From Roseicyclus sp041163945 (GTDB lineage: Bacteria > Pseudomonadota > Alphaproteobacteria > Rhodobacterales > Rhodobacteraceae), in contig JBEAQJ010000039.1 in assembly GCA_041163945.1 (NCBI GenBank), positions 1-51,154 on the forward strand: a stretch of DNA of 51,154 nt, read 5' to 3'. Shown here one piece after another: positions 8,893 to 16,646 of the stretch (within the stretch, counting starts at the first letter, position 1; each line of letters starts with the position of its first letter). Made by a program: the position numbers and the translations under genes. A model generated the notes under the pieces. The model worked only from the letters and a program-made list of their open reading frames with translations. It was not told the DNA's origin and made no database searches.

Positions 8893-8966
8893 TTTGCTCG
8901 GTCCTTGTTGTTTTGTTCAGCATAGCATGGCCGCGGGGCCCGCGTCCATGCAGCGGTGGTGGCCTG

Positions 8967-10304
8967 TCAGGGCAAACGCGGCGACCACGACGGGTCCGAC
9001 GCCATGCCCGGTGTTGCGACGCGTTGCAGGTTGCGCCCCGATATGTCGACCGAATAGACCGCCGGCGCGCCATTGGCGCCTGCGGTTTCGCGGGTGAACA
9101 TCAGCACGCGGCCATTTGGGGCCCATGTCGGGCCTTCGTCGAGAAACGAGGCGGTCAACAGCCGTTCCTCGGCGCCGTCGGTGCGCATCACGCCGATGTG
9201 GAAGCGGCCGCGTTCTTGCTTGGTAAAGGCGATGTAATCGCCCCGCGGCGACCAGACCGGGGTGCCGTAACGCCCGCTGCCCCGGCTGATCCGGCGCACA
9301 TCCCCACCCGCGGCGGGCATGACATAGATCTGCTGGCTGCCGGTGCGATCGGATTCGAACACCATCTGGCTGCCATCGGGCGAAAAGGACGGCGCGGTTT
9401 CGATCGAGGGCGCGTTGGTCAGTTGCGTGCGCGCACCGCCGTTCACACCGACGCGGAAAATGTCGGTGTTGCCGCCTTGTTCCATCGAGAACACCACATT
9501 GGCGCCATCGGCGGTGAAGCGGGGCGAAAAGGTCATGTTGCCGGCCGAAATCGCCTCCAGCGGGCGGCTGCGCACGCGGGCGACATCCATCACATAGACG
9601 CGCGGCTGACCCGATTCGAAGCTGGTGTAGATGATCCGGTCACCCGTTGGGCTGAACCGCGGCGCCATCACGATGGCCCGGCTGTCGGTCAGGAACTGCA
9701 CATTCGCGCCATCGTAATCCATCAGCGCCAAACGCTTGAGCCGGGCGTTCTTGGGGCCTTCTTCATGCACGAACGCCACGCGGGTGTCGAAATACCCCGT
9801 TTCGCCGGTGATCCGCTCATAGACCTGATCGGCCACATTGTGCGCCATGCGCCGCCAGCCGTCGCGCGTGCCCACGAATTGCAGCCCATCGCCCAGGGGC
9901 TGCTGGCTGAACACATCGAACAAGCGGAACCGCACGATCAGCCGCCCGCCCTGCTGTTCGACTTCGCCGACGATCAGGGCCTGGGCATTGATCGCCTGCC
10001 AATCGGCGTACAGGATCGGCGCGTCGAAACTGGTGACGGTCGAAATATGCGCGCTGTCGGGAATTTGCCGAAACAGCCCCGTGCCGCGCAGATCGGCGGC
10101 GATGACCCGCGTGATATCGGCCGCTGCATCCGACGCAGCCCCGTTGCGCGCAATGAAGGCGGGCAGCGCAAAGGGCAAGGGTTCGATCACGCCTTCGGTG
10201 ATTTCCAACCGCAAGGGGCGGTTCTGGGCACGCACCAGCCCGGGCAGGGTCGTGGCCGCAGCCAAGGCCGAGGCGGAACGGATCAGGGAACGACGGGTCA
10301 ACAT
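8967..10304 (-). CDS. tolB: Tol-Pal translocation protein TolB
   Basis: Periplasmic beta-propeller protein that shuttles between TolA and Pal. An N-terminal alpha/beta domain (LRLEITEGVIEPLPFALPAF) is followed by a propeller of about five to six WD40-like repeats with recurring FSPTGDRIIYTS, FTADGANVVFSM and FSPDGSQMVFES blades. The ATG at 10304 has AGAGGT 7 bases upstream and gives 445 residues. A longer in-frame start at 10355 has no such site. The N-terminus MLTRRSLIRSASALAAATTL has a twin-arginine motif and then a hydrophobic stretch ending VRAQ, so export by Tat rather than Sec is likely. Confidence 0.96.
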   Translation of the reverse strand: MLTRRSLIRSASALAAATTLPGLVRAQNRPLRLEITEGVIEPLPFALPAFIARNGAASDAAADITRVIAADLRGTGLFRQIPDSAHISTVTSFDAPILYADWQAINAQALIVGEVEQQGGRLIVRFRLFDVFSQQPLGDGLQFVGTRDGWRRMAHNVADQVYERITGETGYFDTRVAFVHEEGPKNARLKRLALMDYDGANVQFLTDSRAIVMAPRFSPTGDRIIYTSFESGQPRVYVMDVARVRSRPLEAISAGNMTFSPRFTADGANVVFSMEQGGNTDIFRVGVNGGARTQLTNAPSIETAPSFSPDGSQMVFESDRTGSQQIYVMPAAGGDVRRISRGSGRYGTPVWSPRGDYIAFTKQERGRFHIGVMRTDGAEERLLTASFLDEGPTWAPNGRVLMFTRETAGANGAPAVYSVDISGRNLQRVATPGMASDPSWSPRLP

Positions 10305-10323
10305 GGCGATACCTCTGGCCTCT

Positions 10324-10342
10324 GGGGGCGGGGGGGATGGGG
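10324..10342 (+). other. G-run with quadruplex potential in the tolA-tolB gap
   Basis: The plus strand carries runs of 5, 7 and 4 guanines separated by one and two other bases, just upstream of tolB. The runs can be parsed as four tracts of at least three. The plus strand is the template for these genes, so any structure would form in the DNA rather than in the mRNA. No function is implied by sequence alone. Confidence 0.35.
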
Positions 10343-10368
10343 CAAGATAACCCAACCGGGCTGCGATT

Positions 10369-11457
10369 TCATCTCAGGCGCATCCCTTCGGGGTTGAAGA
10401 CAAGTTCGACCTGCCGCCAATGATCATAGCTGTCGGCCGGCAGGCCATATCCCGTGGCACCGCAGCGCAAAATCGCGCGGCGCGCGGCCTCAAAGGCCTG
10501 TTGGGCAGCGGCTTGGGATCCGCCTTCGTGAGACACCAGGCGCAAGGATCCTTCGACCGGGCGCGCATCGCGGGTCATGTCGAAGCCCACGACCACGGTG
10601 GTGCGCTGCGCCTCGTTGCTGAGCGAACCGACGTTCCAGCAGCTGGACACCGCCACCCGAAAGCCTTCGCGCGCGCCCGCTGTCAGGGGCGGGCCAGACG
10701 GTGCCGCCGCCGGTGCCGGGGCGGCCACGGCGGCCGCCACCGCCGAGGCTATGGCATCGGCCAAGGGGTCGCGTTCGGGCTGGGTTGGCGGCGTCGGCGT
10801 CGGGTCACGCGCGGGGGCTTGCGCCGGGCGCGGGCGTTCGGGCCGCATCGGCGGGCGGATCGAAGCCAAGGGGCCCAAGGGCCCGCCCGATGGGGTTTCG
10901 GCCTCGGTCACGATACGGGTCGTGGCCTCTTCCGGGGCGGCCTGTTCTTGTGCCGGCGCCGCATTTTCCGCGGGGGTCGGCTGGGCCACTTCGGCGGTGG
11001 CCTCGGGGGCGACGGCCACATCTTGATCGGGGGCGGGTGTCGGAACCGGCGCGATGCGGTCGGCCGCGCGCGGCGTCGGCCGGTCGTCGGCGGGCAGATC
11101 GGGCGCGCCCGATTGTGGCGCGGGCGGGGCCAGCGTATCGGTCACCGCGCCGGGCGGGGTCGGTTCGGGCTGCGGCTCGGGTTCTGCGACGGGCGCGGGT
11201 TCTGGCTCGGGCTCTGGCGTCGGTTCTGGCGGGGTTTCTGGCGCTGGGCGTGGGGCCGGCTGCGGGGTGGGCTGCGGTGCGGGGGGGCTGGGTTCGGCCT
11301 GATCGAACAGGGCGTCGTAATCAGCCGTCGAAATCAGCGTCACACCCGTGACTTCGAACACCGGATCGGGGCTGTCCTTGAACAAGCCATCCCCGAGCGC
11401 GATCCAAAGCAGGATCGCGGCATGCAGGGCGGATGAGGCGTAGAGGGATCGACGCAT
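10369..11457 (-). CDS. tolA: TolA-like energy-transducing protein
   Basis: Links the TolQR proton channel in the inner membrane to TolB and Pal. An N-terminal membrane segment (about residues 7-24, SALHAAILLWIALGDGLF) is followed by a long Pro/Ala/Glu-rich periplasmic arm (about 52-260, with PEPTPEPEPEPAP-type runs). The compact C-terminal TolA domain (about 268-362) contains VAVSSCWNVG and LRCGATGYGLP. At 362 residues it is typical for Rhodobacterales, where the arm is proline-rich rather than the alanine-lysine helix of E. coli. It starts 12 bases after tolR and is followed by tolB after 64 bases. Confidence 0.93.
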   Translation of the reverse strand: MRRSLYASSALHAAILLWIALGDGLFKDSPDPVFEVTGVTLISTADYDALFDQAEPSPPAPQPTPQPAPRPAPETPPEPTPEPEPEPAPVAEPEPQPEPTPPGAVTDTLAPPAPQSGAPDLPADDRPTPRAADRIAPVPTPAPDQDVAVAPEATAEVAQPTPAENAAPAQEQAAPEEATTRIVTEAETPSGGPLGPLASIRPPMRPERPRPAQAPARDPTPTPPTQPERDPLADAIASAVAAAVAAPAPAAAPSGPPLTAGAREGFRVAVSSCWNVGSLSNEAQRTTVVVGFDMTRDARPVEGSLRLVSHEGGSQAAAQQAFEAARRAILRCGATGYGLPADSYDHWRQVELVFNPEGMRLR

Positions 11458-11469
11458 CCGCTCGCCCCC

Positions 11470-11943
11470 TTACTCTCCGGCGCCATCAAGGCGCGGACCG
11501 CCCGAATCCGTCACCAGACCGATTTCGCGGAAACCGCCGGCATTCAGCGCGCCCATGATGCGCATCACCTCTTCATAGGCAATCGCGCCATCGGCGCGCA
11601 GGAAAATCCGGGTCGATGCACGTTCGGTGGCCACCGCCCGCAGACGGGTGATCAGATCCTCCATCGGCACGGGCGTGGTCTGGATCATCACCTGACCGTC
11701 CGGGGTTAGGGTCACCGTCAGCGGCTCTTCCTCTTCCGAGGGCAGCGCTTCGGCGGCGGTGTCGGGCAAATCGATGGGCACACCCACCGTCATCAGGGGC
11801 GCGGCCACCATGAAGATGATCAACAGGCACAAGATCACGTCCACGAAGGGCGTCACGTTGATCTCGGACATGGGCTTGAGGTTGCCGCGGCGTCCGCGAC
11901 CCCGGCGGCGTGACCCGCTGTTGGTTGCAAGCGAAATACCCAT
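11470..11943 (-). CDS. tolR: Tol-Pal proton-channel protein TolR (ExbD/TolR family)
   Basis: Inner-membrane component of the TolQR motor. A basic cytoplasmic N-terminus (RRRGRGRRGNLKP) leads into the single membrane helix INVTPFVDVILCLLIIFMVA, which carries the proton-binding aspartate (residue 35). A periplasmic domain follows and ends GLVTDSGG. At 157 residues it is normal. The ATG shares one base with the tolQ stop (TGATG), indicating coupled translation. Its tol neighbourhood distinguishes it from an ExbD of a TonB system. Confidence 0.95.
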   Translation of the reverse strand: MGISLATNSGSRRRGRGRRGNLKPMSEINVTPFVDVILCLLIIFMVAAPLMTVGVPIDLPDTAAEALPSEEEEPLTVTLTPDGQVMIQTTPVPMEDLITRLRAVATERASTRIFLRADGAIAYEEVMRIMGALNAGGFREIGLVTDSGGPRLDGAGE

Positions 11944-12635
11944 CAGTCGAGCTGCCGTGACAGAAGGGTGGAAAATTCATCCGCGAAACCTTCCAGCCCG
12001 CTGACCAGACGATCGGCATCGGCGCTGAGCATGTTGTAGACGATCACCGCCGGGATCGCCGCCAACAGGCCAAGACCTGTGGCCAGCAGCGCCTCGGCGA
12101 TGCCGGGGGCGACCGTGGCCAGCGACGTGTTGCCCGAAATGGCAATTTCCTGAAACGAACGCATGATACCCCAGACCGTGCCGAACAGGCCCACGAAGGG
12201 CGCAGCCGATCCGGTGGTGGCCAGAAAGCCCAAACCTTGGGTCCAGCGTTCGCTTTCGCGGGCAATCGCCACATCCATCGAACGATCGACCCGCTGCTGG
12301 ACACCGGGGATCAGCGCCCCATCGTCGCGCAAGGATCGCCGCCATTCGGTCATGCCGGCGACAAACACCCGTTCATAGGCGCTGCCCGGCGCATCCGCGA
12401 TGCGGTCGTAGAATTCATCGAGCGGCTCACCCGACCAGAACGCGGCGTCAAAGGCCGCAGCGTTGGCCCGCGACCGGCGAAACATCGCCACCTTGGTAAA
12501 GGTGACCGCCCAAACCCAGACCGAGGCCAGGATCAGGCCCACCATGACCAGCTGAACGATGAACGACGCGCGGAAGAAAAGCGCAATAAGAGTGTAATCT
12601 GCGTGGGACGCAGCAGCCAGCGTTTCGGTTTCCAT
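11943..12635 (-). CDS. tolQ: Tol-Pal proton-channel protein TolQ
   Basis: Polytopic inner-membrane protein (ExbB/TolQ family, 230 residues) that forms the proton channel with TolR. Three membrane segments are visible: about 17-40 (ALFFRASFIVQLVMVGLILA), about 135-160 in FLATTGSAAPFVGLFGTVWG, and about 178-200 in LGLLAAIPAVIVYNML. The sequence TVWGIMRSFQEIA is the family signature. It lies 108 bases downstream of ybgC and is the likely first gene of a tol sub-operon. No strong ribosome-binding site precedes the ATG. Confidence 0.97.
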   Translation of the reverse strand: METETLAAASHADYTLIALFFRASFIVQLVMVGLILASVWVWAVTFTKVAMFRRSRANAAAFDAAFWSGEPLDEFYDRIADAPGSAYERVFVAGMTEWRRSLRDDGALIPGVQQRVDRSMDVAIARESERWTQGLGFLATTGSAAPFVGLFGTVWGIMRSFQEIAISGNTSLATVAPGIAEALLATGLGLLAAIPAVIVYNMLSADADRLVSGLEGFADEFSTLLSRQLD

Positions 12636-12675
12636 AGCCTGTAAACAGTCCTTTGCCCGGCCTCAAAACATCACG

Positions 12676-12690
12676 GGCGCTTTTCGCGCC
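12676..12690 (-). terminator. Short hairpin in the ybgC-tolQ gap
   Basis: GGCGC (12676-12680) pairs with GCGCC (12686-12690) around a 5-base A/T-rich loop. No T-run follows on the minus strand. It may be a weak attenuator between ybgC and tolQ. Low support. Confidence 0.25.
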
Positions 12691-12743
12691 TCATTAGGGC
12701 AGCATACTACCAGCTTGTAAGGGGGATTGCGAACACTTCTCTG

Positions 12744-13154
12744 TCAACGGCTGACATCAGCCGTGAACACCGCAAGGCTTGCGCGGATTGCAGCCGGCAG
12801 CCGCGTGGCACGGCCTTCGGCATTGACCACGGCCAGCGCCACCACCGCCCGAAAGATCAGCGTATCGTGGCGCCAGACCTCTTGCGACAGGGTCAGGCTG
12901 GCCGCTTTCAACTGCTGCAACTGGCTGCGCACCTCGAGCTGATCGTCAAAGCGCGCAGGGCTCAGGTAATCGGCCTCAACGCGGCGCACGACAAAGACCA
13001 TCCCCGCCGCTTTCATCGCCAGCTGATCGATGCCCGCCGCCCGCACCAGTTCGGACCGCGCGCGTTCGATGAAGCGCAGATAATTGGCGTAATAGACGAT
13101 GCCCGCCAGATCGGTGTCTTCGTAATAGACGCGAATGGGCCAACGGTGCATCAT
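12744..13154 (-). CDS. ybgC: Tol-Pal cluster acyl-CoA thioesterase YbgC
   Basis: Hot-dog fold thioesterase of the 4HBT type encoded with tol genes; the E. coli homologue acts on short or phospholipid-related acyl-CoAs. The active-site region reads YEDTDLAGIVYYANYLRFIE, keeping the catalytic aspartate. A tyrosine stands where E. coli YbgC has histidine (VYHASY), a substitution I believe is common in alphaproteobacterial copies. Length 136 residues. The ATG at 13154 overlaps the preceding stop as ATGA, and a second ATG follows immediately at 13151. Confidence 0.95.
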   Translation of the reverse strand: MMHRWPIRVYYEDTDLAGIVYYANYLRFIERARSELVRAAGIDQLAMKAAGMVFVVRRVEADYLSPARFDDQLEVRSQLQQLKAASLTLSQEVWRHDTLIFRAVVALAVVNAEGRATRLPAAIRASLAVFTADVSR

Positions 13155-13804
13155 TGCACCCGCCCCAGTCGGGCTGCCAGCCGCAGGGCCAGCGCCGGAT
13201 CGCTGGCTGCCACCGGCAGCGCGGGATCATAGGCCACACGGATCAGATCGGCGATCTGCGGCTTCAGGATGGCGGGCCCGCCGTCGCGCAAGATCGCCAG
13301 CGGTGATGTGCCAAGAAACGCCGTATCCGACCACAACAAGATCGTCTGCACGATCTGGCTGAGCGCGATGGTTTCGGCCGGGGCCTGTGCCATCGCGTCA
13401 TCCATGCGGATGAACACGAACCCGGCCTTGATCCCGCCCGCCGCATCGAACCGGAACGACCGGTATTGATTGGCCCCCACCTCATCCAGCCGCGCCACAA
13501 GCGGGCCCAGATCGGGGATCAGACGATCAAGATTGGGCGTGGCCGTCAATTCGGCCCAATCGCGCAGGAAGAACACCATCAGGTTGGCGCCCAGCTCCGG
13601 GTCGGTTTCGGCCATCTTGTGACCGGCCAAGGCCACCACCGCCTCGATCGCGCCTTTCAGGATGGACACGGTGCTGTCTTCGACGCCGAACACCACAGGC
13701 ACGATCGGCCGCCCCCAACGGGCGAACAGAAACTGACCATCCGCGCGGGTGAACAATGCGGTGACAGCTTCGGGCGACAGCGGCGACAGGCTGGCATCGG
13801 TCAT
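13151..13804 (-). CDS. Conserved protein of unknown function between ruvB and ybgC
   Basis: I do not recognise a named family. The product is about 217 residues, acidic to neutral, and lacks a signal peptide or membrane segment. Visible features are ALFTRADGQFLFARWGRPIV, an internal EAVVALAGHKMAETDPELGA helix and FLRDWAEL. The ATG at 13804 has TAGG 7 bases upstream, overlapping the ruvB stop. A GTG two codons earlier (13810) is possible. It is tightly packed, with ruvB ending a few bases before and ybgC overlapping by 4, so it must be co-transcribed and co-translated with them. Its position suggests a conserved role in the cluster, not known from sequence. Confidence 0.85.
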   Translation of the reverse strand: MTDASLSPLSPEAVTALFTRADGQFLFARWGRPIVPVVFGVEDSTVSILKGAIEAVVALAGHKMAETDPELGANLMVFFLRDWAELTATPNLDRLIPDLGPLVARLDEVGANQYRSFRFDAAGGIKAGFVFIRMDDAMAQAPAETIALSQIVQTILLWSDTAFLGTSPLAILRDGGPAILKPQIADLIRVAYDPALPVAASDPALALRLAARLGRVQ

Positions 13805-13812
13805 CGGCACGC

Positions 13813-14844
13813 CTACAACAGATCGCCTTGCGCGGGCCCCGGCGGCGGGGGCAGGCCAAGATGGGTCCAGCCCTTGTGGGCCAACATCCGGCCACGCGGG
13901 GTGCGGGCGATCAACCCTTGCTGCAACAGATATGGCTCGATCACCTCTTCCAGCGTGTCGCGGCTTTCCGACAGCGCCGCCGACAGCGTTTCAACACCCA
14001 CCGGACCGCCGCCGTAATTTTCCGCAATCAGGCCCAGATAGCGCCGGTCGGCCCCGTCAAGACCCAAGTGATCGACCCCCAGCCGCGTCAGCGCGCGATC
14101 TGCGATGGCTTGGGTCAACCGCCCGTCGCCTTCGACCAGCGCGAAATCGATCACCCGTCGCAACAGGCGACCGGCGATGCGCGGCGTGCCCCGCGCGCGC
14201 CCGGCGATCTCGGCCACGCCGGCATCATCGGCATCGATCCCCGACAGCCGCGCGCCGCGCGCCACGATCTGTGTCAATTCCGCGGTGGAATAAAAATTCA
14301 GCCGCGTGGGAATGCCGAAGCGGTCCCGCAGGGGCGTGGTCAACAGCCCCATCCGCGTGGTGGCGCCCACCAGCGTGAACGGCTGCAACTCGATGCGCAC
14401 GGTGCGTGCGGCCGGGCCTTCGCCGATCACCAGATCCAGCTCGAAATCTTCCAAGGCGGGATACAGCACCTCTTCCACGGCGGGGTTCAGACGATGGATT
14501 TCGTCGATGAACAGCACATCGCGCGCATCCAGATTGGTCAGGATCGCCGCCAAATCGCCCGCACGCGCCAGCACCGGCCCGCTGGTCATGCGAAAATTCA
14601 CGCCCAGCTCGCGCGCCATGATCTGCGCCAGCGTGGTTTTGCCAAGCCCGGGGGGCCCGTGAAACAGCACGTGATCCATCGCCTCACCGCGGCGGCGGGC
14701 GCTTTCGATGAACACGCTCAGATTGGCGCGGGCCTCGGCTTGACCGATGAAATCGGCCAGCGTTTGCGGTCGCAGCGCACGGTCCAGATCTTCGGGCAGA
14801 GGCGCCGGGCGCAAGGTGGGATCGGGTTCGCTCATGCGCATCAT
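13813..14844 (-). CDS. ruvB: Holliday junction branch-migration ATPase RuvB
   Basis: Hexameric AAA+ motor that drives branch migration with RuvA. Walker A HGPPGLGKTTLAQIMA (about residues 61-76), Walker B LFIDEIHRLNP, sensor region GATTRMGLLTTPLRDRFGI, and a C-terminal winged helix (QQGLIARTPRGRMLAHKGW) are all present. At 343 residues it is normal. Three possible ATGs lie within the first four codons (14844, 14841, 14835). None has a strong ribosome-binding site and I keep the first. It is 33 bases downstream of ruvA. Confidence 0.98.
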   Translation of the reverse strand: MMRMSEPDPTLRPAPLPEDLDRALRPQTLADFIGQAEARANLSVFIESARRRGEAMDHVLFHGPPGLGKTTLAQIMARELGVNFRMTSGPVLARAGDLAAILTNLDARDVLFIDEIHRLNPAVEEVLYPALEDFELDLVIGEGPAARTVRIELQPFTLVGATTRMGLLTTPLRDRFGIPTRLNFYSTAELTQIVARGARLSGIDADDAGVAEIAGRARGTPRIAGRLLRRVIDFALVEGDGRLTQAIADRALTRLGVDHLGLDGADRRYLGLIAENYGGGPVGVETLSAALSESRDTLEEVIEPYLLQQGLIARTPRGRMLAHKGWTHLGLPPPPGPAQGDLL

Positions 14845-14877
14845 CTATGGCGCAGCCCTGCGGCCCACGCCACCCCC

Positions 14878-15546
14878 TTACTGCTTGGGCGCCAACAGCC
14901 GCAGCGCCGCACGGATCAGCGTGGGGGCTTCGGCAGCGGGCGCATCGCCGGCCGCTTCGGCCACGGCACGGGCCGCCTCGGATGGCGCGTAGCCCAGATT
15001 GGCCAAGGCCGACAGCGCGTCGGCCTGTGCCGACCCCGATCCGGTCGCGGCGGGCTTGGGCGGGGGCAAGGGCGCATCATCAAGGATCAACGGATCCGGC
15101 GCACGACCCACAGCCTGCCCCAGCGTACCGCCCAAGGCCATGATGCCGGGGGCTTTTTCCTTCAACTCGTTGACCACGCGCTGGGCCAGTTTCGGCCCAA
15201 TTCCGGGCGCCGCCTTCACCGCGCCCCAATCGCCAATCGCGATGGCCCGCGCCACACCATCGGGGCCCAGCGTGCCCAAGATGGCCATCGACGCTTTCGA
15301 GCCGACCCCCTGCACCGTGATGAGCAAGCGGTGCCATTCCCGTTCATAGGGTGTCAGAAAGCCGAACAGTTGCAGCAAATCCTCGCGCACCAGCAATTCG
15401 GTGTAGAGCGCCGCAACCTGTCCCGCACCGGGCAGGGCTGCCAGGGTGCGGTCGGAACAATGCACGGTGTAGCCCACCCCGCCCACATCCAGCAGCACAT
15501 GATCGGCCGCCTTGTAATCGACCCGGCCCGTCAGCTTGCCGATCAT
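14878..15546 (-). CDS. ruvA: Holliday junction DNA-binding subunit RuvA
   Basis: Tetrameric protein that holds the four-way junction flat and loads RuvB. The N-terminal OB-fold starts MIGKLTGRVDYKAADHVLLD. Two helix-hairpin-helix motifs follow (GVGSKASMAIL and GIGPKLAQRVV), then a flexible linker rich in Pro/Ala and a C-terminal domain III (ALSALANLGYAPSEAARAV) that contacts RuvB. The ATG at 15546 overlaps the ruvC stop (ATGA). A much longer open frame upstream is only the ruvC region read in another frame. Length 222 residues. Confidence 0.97.
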   Translation of the reverse strand: MIGKLTGRVDYKAADHVLLDVGGVGYTVHCSDRTLAALPGAGQVAALYTELLVREDLLQLFGFLTPYEREWHRLLITVQGVGSKASMAILGTLGPDGVARAIAIGDWGAVKAAPGIGPKLAQRVVNELKEKAPGIMALGGTLGQAVGRAPDPLILDDAPLPPPKPAATGSGSAQADALSALANLGYAPSEAARAVAEAAGDAPAAEAPTLIRAALRLLAPKQ

Positions 15547-16046
15547 GACGCGGCCCCGATCGCTTGCGCCAGGCGATGGGCCGATTTTGCATGAAACGCG
15601 TGGCAGATCGCCACCGCCAGCGCATCGGCGGCATCGGGCCCGGCCGGATCGCAGCCGGGCAGCTGCAGGCGCACCATGTGATCCACCTGCTGCTTTTCGG
15701 CGTGTCCGACGCCCACAACCGCCTTTTTCACGGCATTTGGGGCATATTCGGCCACGTCCAAACCCGCTTGCGCGGGCACCAGCAAGGCGATGCCGCGCGC
15801 CTGCCCCAGCTTGAGCGTGCCCGCCCCATCCTTGTTGACAAAAGTCTGTTCGACCGCGGCGGCCTGTGGCCGATGCTGGGCAACCACCGCGCCCAGCTGC
15901 TGATACAGCGCCAGCAGACGGGTCGCCAGATCGCCGGCCCCCGACAGGATCTGGCCATTGGCCACATGTCGCAGGCGCGGGCCCTCTGTCTCGATCACCC
16001 CCCACCCCAGGCATCTCAGCCCCGGGTCGATCCCGATAATCCGCAT
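15543..16046 (-). CDS. ruvC: Crossover junction endodeoxyribonuclease RuvC
   Basis: Dimeric nuclease that resolves Holliday junctions. The RNase H-like core starts MRIIGIDPGLRCLGWGVIE with the first catalytic aspartate at residue 7. A glutamate in AAVEQTFVNKD and the C-terminal acidic pair in AGPDAADALAVAICHA complete the active site. I chose ATG at 16046, giving 167 residues, the usual family size; the frame stays open upstream without homology. It is the first gene of the ruv-tol-ftsH cluster, with its promoter presumably in 16047-16170. Confidence 0.97.
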   Translation of the reverse strand: MRIIGIDPGLRCLGWGVIETEGPRLRHVANGQILSGAGDLATRLLALYQQLGAVVAQHRPQAAAVEQTFVNKDGAGTLKLGQARGIALLVPAQAGLDVAEYAPNAVKKAVVGVGHAEKQQVDHMVRLQLPGCDPAGPDAADALAVAICHAFHAKSAHRLAQAIGAAS

Positions 16047-16414
16047 GCGCCCGCCCTTGCCCCGAAAACAGCGGCCCCGTTCGTGGCCTTTTGGCACCAC
16101 TAGCACGAAAGGCGAACATTGCCTAGCGCAAGCTCCGGCCGGGCGGTCAGGCCGGGGGTTTTGGACCATGTCGGAAAATCGCGCCCCGAAAGCGCCATTT
16201 CAACCAGCAAAACCGACATCGGGGATCGCGGTTTTTGCCATATTCTGTTGGGCCTTGGACCGATTTTCGGGGCATGCGCAAATTGCATGTGTCCCATGCA
16301 GAAAACGCGGGTTGTATGCCGCAATCGAGCCATCTAGATGCAGCGCCTGATCAGACGGGGCGCACCGATGTGCACCCTGTTTCCCGAAAGATGATCACGG
16401 CAAGGATTGACCCC
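16047..16414. other. Divergent intergenic region between ruvC and the DUF1127 gene
   Basis: A 368-base gap, long for this window and locally less GC-rich around 16220-16300. It must hold the ruvC promoter (leftward) and the DUF1127 promoter (rightward). Candidate elements for the latter are TTGGAC at 16255-16260 and a CCATAT at 16238-16243, neither in a convincing pair. No open frame with coding character, tRNA or strong terminator was seen. Confidence 0.5.
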
Positions 16415-16621
16415 ATGGCCATCATGACGAACCGCCCCCAAGGCGCGGGCACGACTGTTTCCGGGCTTCTGGCCGATGTGCTGGGCCGGATCGCGGCATG
16501 GAATGATGCCCGCGTCACACGCAAAAGCCTTTCGGCGCTCAGCGACCGGGAACTGGACGATCTGGGCCTTGTGCGCGGCGACATCGACGACATCGCGCGC
16601 GGTGTCTATCGGCGCGGCTGA
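16415..16621 (+). CDS. DUF1127 small protein
   Basis: A 68-residue protein with the arginine-rich DUF1127 signature in its second half: LGRIAAWNDARVTRKSLSAL then LSDRELDDLGLVRGDIDDIA. Members of this family in Rhodobacter and Agrobacterium bind RNA or affect small-RNA turnover, and many respond to stress. ATG at 16415 has AAGGA 8 bases upstream, which selects it over starts at 16391 and 16424. It is a single gene, convergent with prmA 25 bases away. A small inverted repeat, CCCGC/GCGGG, lies just past the stop (about 16622-16634). Confidence 0.85.
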   Translation: MAIMTNRPQGAGTTVSGLLADVLGRIAAWNDARVTRKSLSALSDRELDDLGLVRGDIDDIARGVYRRG

Positions 16622-16646
16622 CCCGCCACGCGGGCACGCCGCCCGG

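Noticed and set aside
10700..11320. Tandem DNA repeats in tolA
   Set aside because: The Pro-Glu/Pro-Ala codon runs are irregular and reflect the low-complexity periplasmic arm, not exact DNA repeats.
14878..16119. A 413-codon open frame that includes ruvA and could be read as a long fusion
   Set aside because: Only the part after ATG 15546 matches RuvA; the upstream part is ruvC read in another frame.
16622..16646. CcsR-type small RNAs downstream of the DUF1127 gene, as with Rhodobacter CcaF1
   Set aside because: Only 25 bases separate it from the convergent prmA stop and no CCUCCUCCC repeats are present.
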